Source of the DNA: Sclerodactyla briareus
Taxonomy: Eukaryota; Echinodermata; Holothuroidea; Dendrochirotida; Sclerodactylidae
Reading direction: 5' to 3'
Length of the DNA: 64,000 bases
Assembly: GCA_026419785.1 (NCBI GenBank)
Contig: JAODTK010005567.1
Span: forward strand, 1 to 64,000
Below, piece after piece: positions 37,756 to 47,017 of this stretch. How positions within the stretch are numbered: the first letter of the stretch is position 1; each line of letters begins with the position of its first letter. The position numbers and the translations under genes are program-made. Below the pieces are notes generated by a model, which ran no database searches, was not told the DNA's origin, and saw only the letters and a list, made by a program, of their open reading frames with translations.

Positions 37756-39630
37756 CGAGACTTATGAGTCAAAGGTCTGTTTTATCAAGTAATCGTTTTT
37801 CCTACATGCCATCGTGTACGCGTATAAATATTCTGTTTATAATTGTTCCGAACGGGATAGCGTCAATCGGCCACAGTCGATCATCTCACCTAGTTCCGTT
37901 TAGTCATCGCGGTCGTGTTAGCTGGGCACATTCCCAATGCTCACCGATAATGAAAACACTGGGGATTCCACGATGGCAAGACAAATGGAATGGAATATTA
38001 AGTGCATGCGAACTGTAATGACAGATAGCGTGTTCAGAAATCGAGAGTCTATAAGGCCATTTACTAGTGTTTAATTTCAGCTATTACTAAGGAGGTTCCT
38101 CAACAGCTACTGAATGCATGTTATTCGCACATTCAACGACAACCGAAATGGACAACGTGTAGCAGGTTATACCGCTATATCATTACAAGAAATAAGACAT
38201 TCTCACGACACCTGCACCTTGACAAACGGTCATCCAATGAATCGAAGTTGATTCAAGTTGGGATGACAATTTTACGAACGTGGCTCACTATTTTGCTCTA
38301 TTTATTAATGACTATTGAGATGTGTGTGACATTTAGAATCCAGGCGACTCTGAATTGAACCCAAATATCAAGAGCCCCATCAACCAGCATCAAATCCATG
38401 GAAATGTATTATCATAGTCTCAAGTGCAAACTATATCCTTGAAAATATTTCTCTCATGATTGATATCCCCTTAGGAAGATTCTTCAATAAGCTTTTTCCC
38501 CCTTCTGCCCCCTGACAGACGTTCTAATCGTTGGTGGAGGGGTACGGCATTTGAAGGAAAACTGCAGGATGACTTATACAGGGGCTAATTTAATAGCTGG
38601 ATGAAAACTGAATGCGTCAGTCCAAACCGGAAGTTCACATACATAGACTTTTCCTTACGGAGTTATAATCATTTGAAGTTTGTGTATTGTGAAGCATGTG
38701 TATTGCACAAGATCGAAATGCATCCCATCATGCAATAATTAATTATGTCATACTTGCACAACTCTGCAAACAATCTTTGTTTTCTATTGAAATTCACACA
38801 TTATTTTCATTTCGAAGAGCATTTAGTCCATGGGAGAGGGTTGCTGTAGTGGGTGGGTAGGTGTTGATGGTTACTTTTGGTGAGAGAAAGACTACAGAAC
38901 TTCTGCTAAATGTTGACTTATTCAACAAAATGAAACAATCAAATACATAACATAATTTTCTGTGTTGTCCATGTGTGACGTCATGCGTTATTGCGCATTT
39001 TGGATTCTCCCCAATTTCTCTGCTCAATGGCTCAAACTTTGAAGCCAATAACTTCAGATAGGAACATCATATTGAAATGGGGTTTGGACCTATAGATACA
39101 GTGTGTCATTCTCCACAATATCCATCTGTTGTATCCAAGCCTGCGTTGTCCTTTAAACTTCCTGTAATACCTCGTGGGTCTTCGCATAACCCAGTCACCA
39201 GGTTTCTAGGCTTGATCGCCTGTCTATAGTCGGGGTACCGGGTATAGGCGTATACATACACGGGAAAGAAACACTTCCATGAGCGAAGACGACCACTACA
39301 GTTCCTAACCATGCTATCGCAGGTTGACGTCTGTCTTTTACGGCATTGAATTTCGTGTTTTGTTAGCAACAGAAATCACACATTTACAAATGCATCCATC
39401 AGTGACTGGTGTTGAGTTCTCCAGGTGACGATCGCGAGCGGCCAAGATTCACAATAGGCAAGAATTTCGTGACGGTCTCACTCCGTTAGCCTTTCACTGT
39501 CAAACGTGGAAACGCTTCGATTTCATCGGCTCACAGACGACACAATCACTAACAGCACACAAGTACACATGTGACGAGGTGGAGTTGTACAAGAATCACA
39601 GAATAAGTACTTATGCCCCTGAATGCATTA
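37756..39630. other. unassigned sequence
   Basis: No gene was recognised. The segment near 38562-38600 shares about 40 bases (aactgcaggatgacttata, then ggctaattta) with the region at the 3' edge of the reverse transcriptase relic at 39.64 kb, so it may be another fragment of that element. Confidence 0.4.
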
Positions 39631-39631
39631 A

Positions 39632-40427
39632 AGAACAACTGCAGGATGACTTATAAAGTGGCTAATTTATTACTTTAAGAAAAACTATTTTTCCTAATTG
39701 CAACTGGTGTATGTCAAAGACGTAGGCTTTTGAACATAGGAGAGTATGAGCGAGGCAATGGTAATTGGTAATGAGGCGTAATGCCTTCTTTTGCAGGATT
39801 ATTAGTTTATTCAAATGAACATTGTTAGCATTCCCCCACAGTAGATTACGATACGAGGGATGGGGATCGACCAAGGTATAATAACAGTACGTGACGAGGA
39901 ACATGAAAACTAACTTTATGGAGGATGCCAATAGTCTCAGATATCTTACTACAAATGTGATCAATGTGTTGTTGTTTTTCAGCTCAAGCATGGATCCAGT
40001 GTCACGCCAAGGAATTTGACATGGTCAGTTTCTATAATGGGAATATTATTCAAAATGAGATTTAAAGTTGGGTCCGGTGAGTGACAAGTAAGAAAAAAAA
40101 GAAGTCTTTTTATATTCACCGACTGCTTATCAGCGGCAAAGCAGTCAGAAGTCATACTGAGTTCCCTATTTACGTTATCATTGCATTGATGTTTACTTCT
40201 GTGAAGATTACTAGTGTCATCCGCAAATTTGAGAATATTATAACCGTTTCGTAGGTCGTACATGTATATGAGGAAATAGAGGGGTTCCAGAATAGATCCT
40301 TGGGGAACACCACATGTGCTGTTACGAAAGGTTGAGACGTGTTTATTAAATGCGACACACTGCTTAAGTTTCGTAAACTTGCTCTTAAATAAATCTGGAG
40401 CAATCCCTCTTTCACCATAATGGTTCG
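39632..40427 (-). mobile_element. jockey-like LINE reverse transcriptase, 5'-truncated
   Basis: The minus-strand frame ending at 39979 carries reverse transcriptase motifs in order: HYGERGIA, KQCVAFN, the GVPQGSIL block of domain 4, the catalytic FADDTS box of domain 5, NRELS with CFAADKQSVN, then VKFLGVTLD. After one frameshift near 39985 a second frame continues with YTLVDPHPSYRNLLWGNAN, KLIILQKKALRLITN and FDIHQLQLGK. These are conserved downstream motifs of jockey/CR1-type LINEs. The enzyme would copy element RNA into DNA at a nicked target. The endonuclease and 5' half are absent, so this is a dead truncated copy. With the FADD box intact and a single frameshift, it is relatively young. 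Confidence 0.88.
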
Positions 40428-40881
40428 TGGGCAAGTAGCAGAATAATAAACCTATCACACACCAACACGTTTGGATTGTGCTGTCAAGTTGAGTTTCAAG
40501 TAACACGTCCCTTCTTTTGGTCATTAACTACATTCAAATAACACCTTTTTTCCTATTTTTTTCCTATTTTCACGAAATGGTAGGGGTTTCTATCCGCTAA
40601 TTCTGGTAGTGAGCCATCACGATACACTGTAAGATATTATATTTATTTTTTCAAAAGTTTGGTTCACTCCATAATTGAAAACGATATGGACAAAAGTTGA
40701 TGTCCAATTACCCAGCCATATGTTTAGTGGGTACCTGAGAAGTTGCACTGCCATGTTTCGGTGCCGAGAAGTCATTGTCGAACATGAAAGTTTATCAGTG
40801 TTTTAAAGCTGTTTTAACCTTTTACGGAGGACATAACTGGATGTGATAGCATGTGATAGCAGTGATTTATTAGACGAGTCT

Positions 40882-41318
40882 GTTCGTCACAAAAATTTGG
40901 TCTGTAGGTTAAATGAGGTCAACGGGTAAAATGAGGTAAAAGTAGGGCACCAGATGTAGTTCACCGAGACGAACAAAAACTTTCCATTACAGCATTGCTC
41001 TGAAATTTTTCGTTGGCAAGATATAGAAGGATTGCCCCATGGGGACCTTCAGTGACCTTGACCTGACACCAAAAAACATAGGGTTCATCATCACCATATG
41101 TGCATCCCACATACCTAACATGAACCCAATAGAAACCTGCCTTATTAGATATCCTGCTGACAAGGTTTTCGAACTTTGCCCTACCGCGACCTTGGATGAC
41201 CTTGAACTGGCACTAAAAACAACACGGCTCATCCTCTCCACATGAGCAACCCACGTACCTATTTTTAACTTGATACCTGTTGCGTTCGTTAGATATCATG
41301 CTGACAGGGGTGTCACAA
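40882..41318 (-). repeat. interspersed repeat, copy 2 (inverted partner at 34.9 kb)
   Basis: The reverse complement aligns to 34866-35234 over its full length and is longer because its internal units are more complete. Two modules of about 145 bases are visible, each beginning near cttgtcagca or cctgtcagca with gatatctaa and ending in a tcaaggtca word (41053-41061 and 41197-41205 on the plus strand, as TGACCTTGA). It encodes no protein. The element class is unknown. Confidence 0.8.
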
Positions 41319-41708
41319 CTTTTTGCCTCGGCAAGGTATAAAACATCACTGAACGTACCAGGAAGCATATTGTGGTGGAATTTACATAGGGAGATCCCAA
41401 GTTGGTAATATAGATAGTAATCTATTTAAAAAAATAGATAGTAATATAGATAAAAAATTGTCACAGTTTCAAATCTCTGATCTCTGATCTCCCTTTTTGT
41501 TCCTCCTGTTGTTTATACGACAGGTCGCAACGGACTCCGTTTCTTTCATCCATTTCTCGTTCAAGTTCAAGCGCATCGATTCCCGTTGTTCCATCTGAGT
41601 GAAAATCCTTCTGAGTTAGGATCCCAGGGTTACCACTTTGCTCAATGAAGGATTGAACGCCTCACAGTTTAGAAGATCTGCTGTCACCATGCATGGCTGC
41701 AACTCAGC
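41319..41708. other. unassigned sequence
   Basis: AT-rich, with a short repeated word (atagatagtaat) near 41413-41455. No gene or known repeat was recognised. Confidence 0.5.
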
Positions 41709-42044
41709 GGCTCTCTTCCGTTCCGTTCCTTCACGTCACGTCAATTCGATCACTTTGCACGATAATCAATGGCGCTGTCCACACTGGGTGCGTTCCGTTC
41801 GTCACGTTCAATAAGTCAGAAAAAGTTGACGGCAGGCGTACGCAACCTGTACGTTCAGAATCAGAAATGGCGTACGGATCGATCCGTCAAGATCGGAGTA
41901 TCGCCATGTTTTAATGCAAATTTCTCAATCACATTGGCTCTTTACTGCAAGTATCTGATTGGCTTGTTCCAAATCAGTGTCACTCGACCCCGTAGTAACG
42001 AGTTTGAAGGGTTACATGGAAGTGAAACTGGCATGCTCCCAGGG

Positions 42045-42141
42045 GGTGGGGGTGGGTGGTTGGGGGGTTGGGTTTGGTAATGTAGATGTGGAGGAGGAAG
42101 GAAGGGAAGGAAAGGAGGGGGTAAAGGGGGGGGGGGTGGTA
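42045..42141 (+). repeat. G-rich polypurine tract
   Basis: Nearly 100 bases of mostly G with some A and T, including gggggtgggggt at the left and a run of ten G at the right. Several G runs close together make quadruplex formation possible on this strand. It lies inside the TIR element. Confidence 0.7.
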
Positions 42142-42347
42142 GCATATTAGGAATATTCAGTTAGCATAATCAACATATTCTATCTCACATGACAGGCAAA
42201 GGTGTAAATCGCGGGGGGATGGCCTATGTGAGTCATCTCCCCCGATGATCCAGACATGCATCTCCTGAAATTATTAAATGAAATCAGGGTGGCAACGAAA
42301 GTACAGTACCGCCATAACACAGAGGCCTAACACATATTTCTAATAAG

Positions 42348-42348
<1 letters not shown>

Positions 42349-42381
<33 letters not shown>
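42349..42381. repeat. (ATT)n microsatellite
   Basis: About eleven perfect ATT/TTA units. It could be the tail of a retroelement on the plus strand, but no body was recognised to its left. Confidence 0.9.
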
Positions 42382-42383
<2 letters not shown>

Positions 42384-42849
42384 CAGATTGCCTAAATTTT
42401 ATATTGAGGAGGCCAAAATGAGAAAAATGAAAAAAAAGATTCGCGCTGCACGCGCTGTTTTCTGATTTATTTCGGCAAATATACTTTCTCTCTATACATG
42501 TCATCTACAAGTGCGGTGAACATATGTAAAGGCCACAAGGATAACTTGTTTTGGACACGATTCATGTTGCGCCCACCAATGCTGGAATCCAACTGGCATG
42601 CACTTACCCAATGGCTAGAGTTTAGTCTACTTCTAATCCTTATTATTTATAAAAGACTGACCTCGCCAGTTTGACATTATATATAGGCGCGTAGGCGGGG
42701 CAAAACAATTTTAAAATCGTGACAATTTTTTTAACGGGAACAAATTCGAAAAAAAGACAACATTTTTTGCTGACTGGCTCGATTTTTTCTTAATCAGTGG
42801 CTCGTAAAATGCACACATTTTCCACGACAGTGATGTTCAAGCAAATTTC

Positions 42850-43070
42850 CGGGACGCGGCAACCTCTAACCAAATTGGAAGGGTCCTCTATTGGCAGCGG
42901 AATACCTTAAAAAGTGGTATGGTAAAGGAATAGGCCACGAGAGAACTGTCACAGGAAGTTCACTGAATAAACTGGGGTATTTCTCTTTCGGTGATTTCGT
43001 GGACCACGATCGCCCTGTGGACAACGAGGGTTGCGACTGCGATGTCCTCGTCACTGCTGGAGTCCGCCAT
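42850..43070 (-). pseudogene. possible PIF/Harbinger transposase N-terminus, degraded
   Basis: The minus strand has a start at 43070 that opens MADSSSDEDIAVATLVV, an acidic N-terminus. It is followed by a basic patch and VHEIT, recalling the N-terminal region of Harbinger-type transposases, where acidic residues precede an RRxWVHxI-like motif. The frame stops after about 36 codons. Related-looking residues continue in another frame. The catalytic DDE region was not found. Its position inside an element with terminal inverted repeats supports a transposase origin, but the family call rests on one short motif and is tentative. Confidence 0.35.
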
Positions 43071-43446
43071 TTCGAATAGTTGTGACTAGTCGTGTGTTGT
43101 GCGAAAACCGAACCTCGTGTAATGAATCATCCAGCAATCAAACTATATAATCTGCGACAGCTCTTGATTCCAGATTAGAATTGTCTGTACATGCATTTCT
43201 TTAGATGAAAATATTCGAATTTGATATGAATTCATATCTTCTTCGGCCACTGGTGCGATATTTGCAATAAAAATAGATTTAACCATCCCCAAACGATTTT
43301 TAATGGTCTAATGTTATTCTCCAGTTGCATTCGACGGATACGGAAAGACGGACCCTGTTCGGACGGGCGGGTGTCTACGACGCATCCGTACGAAAACAAA
43401 TTGACGTGACATGACGGAACGGAACGTATTCAGTGTGGACAGGCCT

Positions 43447-44442
43447 TGATGCTCCTTTTGTGCTCCTCGTGGCCGATTTCTGACCTCCTTCGTTTGCAGC
43501 AGACATCTTGATCGATGTTTGTATCAGTCTTCACAAAAGTCGTTGAAAGGCTAGGCTCAGTTGTGTCACTATGGGCTTTGTATGTTCATCCGTTAGGATA
43601 TATATTCATGAATCATGAATTATTAATGGTAGTGGTTATCTGACTGTTCTTCACTCCCATTCACTGACCAAATTCTCGCTCATATTATTTCGCGAATTGA
43701 CTACTCCATTATGATTTCTTTGTTTATTTTGTTGTAAAAATCACGTCAATCGATTGAGACACACTGTCTGACGGAGATTATGTGTGTTTTGCTCGACAGT
43801 AAACTTTAATTGCCACATCCCGTTTTGTTTCCGGTATGGCGTTCACCAGTTCTGTTCTTTTTCGTCTTGGTTGAGTTTCTGCATCGTCCGCTACCCTATA
43901 TAACATTAAATAATTTAACTGTAGCGTTACTGCGTTTAATTTATGTGCTTGTGGAACACATTGCGAGCACTGCATATTCACCTTTGTTGCCCCTCATGTG
44001 CAAGTCTCAGGACACATTGTTTACTTTTAAAGGTCATTGACTATTTATAACGATCTCATGATGGCTGGGCAAATGAGGCCTGACAATAACGTCATTCTCC
44101 TAACTGAACCAGTAATTAATTCAAATACATGCAGACATTGACCATTGGGCATTAACATGATCCTCCAATAAATCCACTGAAATTACCTGCTTCCCTAATA
44201 GAATTATTAACGCAAGGGTACGGTTTACATATCGCACGCATAAATCAAGAATGCAGCAGAAATCAGCATTTCATTGAGGTGGGATCGTGCAACGGGCCTA
44301 TCATAACAGGGGATACACCATGATGTAACATTGGTATGCCTCTCTAGTTAAGTAACTTGCCTGCAGTAACCTGCAGTGGAACTGATCTATACAGTCAGAT
44401 ATACGACATATATGATCATGGCTGCTTTCTGAACATGTGACC
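43447..44442. other. unassigned sequence
   Basis: No gene or repeat recognised. Short overlapping frames on both strands at 43778-44040 carry no domain. Confidence 0.5.
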
Positions 44443-44600
44443 TAATTAGCTGATGAGTCGATCCTTCAACCCAGGAGGTTGTGGGATCGGGTCCACGTTG
44501 GACCCTTGAGCGGAGTACTCATCCCGTTTGTTCCTCTCCGATCAGTTTCATTGTTGTAACCGTGAGGTGCAACATGTGTTAAAGAGCACTTCGTTGCAGC
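44443..44600 (+). repeat. possible tRNA-headed SINE fragment
   Basis: A tRNA-like stretch with attagctgatgag as a weak A box and gggatcgggtcc as a weak B box starts here on the plus strand. It runs towards a minus-strand SINE copy whose 3' side begins near 44637. The promoter boxes are poor matches, so this is tentative. Confidence 0.35.
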
Positions 44601-44636
44601 CTATGTCTTGGTTTGTGTGGGACCAGCAAGTTGTTC

Positions 44637-44885
44637 CAATGACAGCGCCTTTCCATGTCGAAGACTTACACCGTACCATACAGCACGCACTTCTTGCTTT
44701 TCTCATCCCGACGCATCATTTCAGTACGTCACTCCATCGTGTACCCCGGGGGACATCCCAAAGAGGCCAGCGTTGGACGTTTGAGGAGACCTGCCTTGTC
44801 CAACCGCACCGCGAAAAGTCCTTCGGCTTCAAAAGTTCCGAACTCGCAATCAATGTTTTTCTTCTACTGACTGAGCTAATCCGCC
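44637..44885 (-). repeat. tRNA-derived SINE, main family
   Basis: On the minus strand it starts ggcggattagctcagtcag, with a degenerate B-box region (gattgcgagttcgga). The body blocks match the 26.8 kb copy: ggacttttcgcggtgc, ttggacaaggcaggtctcct, gggatgtcccccgggg with gtacac, and gcgtcgggatgagaaaagcaag. It ends with gtcttcgacatggaaaggcgct. The segment between the tatagc block and the tail is deleted relative to the 26.8 kb copy. The open frames that span it on the plus strand are by-products of the repeat. Confidence 0.8.
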
Positions 44886-46380
44886 TACATATTGCAAGAG
44901 ATGGAGGTAACTTTCACCAGCACGCGTGAACCTTGGAGTACACACGTGGACTCGTCAAATGAATAACACAACTAACATAAACATGCCATTATAATTCGGG
45001 GCGAACAAAACGCCTACAGAAAGGCCACTTAAATCGACGATCAGTTTTCTGGAGACGCTAACAGAGCGATAAAATCGCGATGTAGCATGTTCTTTGATAA
45101 TCGACTGGAATGTAGGGTCGTACTTGGAAAAATATATCTTGCGGGTGGGTCGATATTTGCCCTTGGGAAAATTGCTATCGTGAAAGTTTATCATATTTGT
45201 TGGCAACTCCGTGATGGAATGCTTCTTTATATTCATGGCGACTGAACTATTTCAAGGAACAAAAAAAACTCTAATTACCTCCAGGAATTGTAGGCTAGTT
45301 CTTCGTTGTGGGACGCCAAACTGAAAGTCGGTTATATTCCCTATGAAATCTTATCCAGGGAATATAACAAATCATACTTTCTGGACATTGTTCATCATCT
45401 TTGTGATCACCTTCGGATTGAAGAAACCCGACCGCCTGAAGATTAACCGTGGATAATGTATGTAGTATAGACATGAAACAGCCCTCAATTCCATTGCAGG
45501 CTACCAATAATGAAATCTGAGATAAAATAGAATACTGAAAGGATGTGGATTTAAAGGAAGAAACAGAAGGGGGACTATACTCTATTTAGTCAATCTCTTT
45601 CACACTCGGTAATATGAACTGTTAATATAAAAGAAAAGGTCAATGTTTCAAACATTCGCAATATTCTTGAAATAAATTGTCGATTTCCGCGAAAATCAAA
45701 AGGGTTGATCTATTCCCAAGGAAGGCGCCTTCCACAAGGAAGGCGTACATACATTTTCTTCTCGATCAGACAAAACATTCTTGACACGAGGTTTCCGAGC
45801 TTTTACTTATGTGTAACCTGATCCCCGAATTTTTAACATTTTCAACTTCCGAAAACAGAGAACGCTCCGACCTCTTCAACGCCGGAAAGCGCATGAGTTC
45901 CCAGACTGGTGAATTGATAGATAGTTATGTTGTCACCTCCCAGAAGGGACAAGACAGAATGTTAATGTGTTGATCCCCAGAACAACGTTAAAATGCAAGA
46001 TCGGGTTGAATGTGATTGAGTGGAACCCGGTGTACAATTACCGGGTAGGCTTCGAAACAAAAGAATGGATTTTTACTAGCGATAGAAATTACCTTCGCGA
46101 GACAGCACACGAGTAGAATTGAACTGAGCACCAGCTACCCTAACCTGGCGGACACGCCAGCCCGCCAACGAACAGTCAACAGCGTGGACCTACAAGGGAG
46201 GTGCAGCCTCTACAAAACGGTTGGGAGGTTGAAGCTGTTACTTACTGTACGTAATAGCGGCAATCGGTAAACTGTGCGTGACAGATATTCGATCTAACTA
46301 GGGTGCAGTCAGAGAATAACCTTGACGTTACACCTACTCCTGCCAGAAATGTGTCCTGCAGCTGTAGTAGCAGTGTCGTG
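44886..46380. other. unassigned sequence
   Basis: No gene recognised. The 93- and 70-codon minus-strand frames have no known domain. A short inverted motif (ctggcg, cgccag) lies near 46146-46161. Confidence 0.5.
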
Positions 46381-47010
46381 TTTATATTAATAATAATAAT
46401 AAACACAAATTTATGAAGCGCCATATATCTAACAACTTAATCCGAGGCGCTGTGCAGAGCAAAACGGGACAAACAATAACCTGACAGAAACATGAAATGA
46501 CCTCATGAAGCAAAGAGATGGTTTTCAGCAGAGATTTGAATGAGTTCACATTGTCACAGTTCCTTATGTACAGTGGCAGATTATTCCACAAAGTGGGTGC
46601 CGCTATAGAAAAACGGCCCTATCCCCCGAGGATTTCAGTGAACGACCTAGGAATCTTAAAGAGGTTCTGTTAGATGACCTAAGACCCCTTGAACAAGTGT
46701 CTAGTTGGTGAAAAGGCTCCTATTGAGGTGAGCTGCCATTTAGAGCTTTCCAAGTGAGTAACAGTAACTAATACGTTGTCGATGGGGAGCCAGTGTAGGG
46801 AGCGAAGTGAAGGGCCAATGTGATCATGTTCACGCACCTTGCAGACGGTCCGAGCCGCAGCATTCTGGACCAGCTGCAGGACGATGCGATAGAAAGACTC
46901 GTTTCCCCCCGCCGAGATGCACCATGGTGAAAGTACGCAGTCCCCAAGAAGTGTTGCCATGTCTTCTAACCTCGTGGGACTGCAACCTTCTACTGAAACC
47001 TTCAGCAAAC
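46381..47010 (-). mobile_element. CR1/L2-type LINE, 3' end of ORF2 and tail
   Basis: Minus-strand translation gives, in order, the conserved C-terminal motifs of CR1/L2-type reverse transcriptase ORFs: VLQLVQNAAARTVCKV, then REHDHIGPSLRSLHWLPI, a broken stretch with SPTR, then GRFSIAAPTLWNNLPLYIR and SFKSLL. The 3' untranslated part (gcgcctcggattaagttgtt with atatatggcgctt) ends in an ATT run. The frame is interrupted by at least two frameshifts or stops and the palm domain is missing. It is an inactive, 5'-truncated copy. The order of motifs makes the identification solid, but the exact clade is not determined. Confidence 0.87.
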
Positions 47011-47017
47011 TAGCCAT

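Larger units (their letters stand above)
41771..43444. mobile_element. 1.67-kb TIR DNA transposon, decayed
   Basis: The left end reads ggcgctgtccacactg, then gcgttccgttc and gtcacgtt. The reverse complement of the right end (43401-43444) reads ggcctgtccacactg, then acgttccgttccgtca with cacgtcaa. The ends are close matches in inverted orientation. Subterminal sequence also shares cgtacggat words. The interior holds a G-rich tract, an ATT microsatellite and a short possible transposase N-terminus on the minus strand. No intact transposase is left. The superfamily is uncertain. PIF/Harbinger is suggested by the coding relic only. Confidence 0.6.

Noticed and set aside
44528-44929. 133-codon plus-strand frame
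   Set aside because: It is the antisense reading of a SINE copy of the main family.
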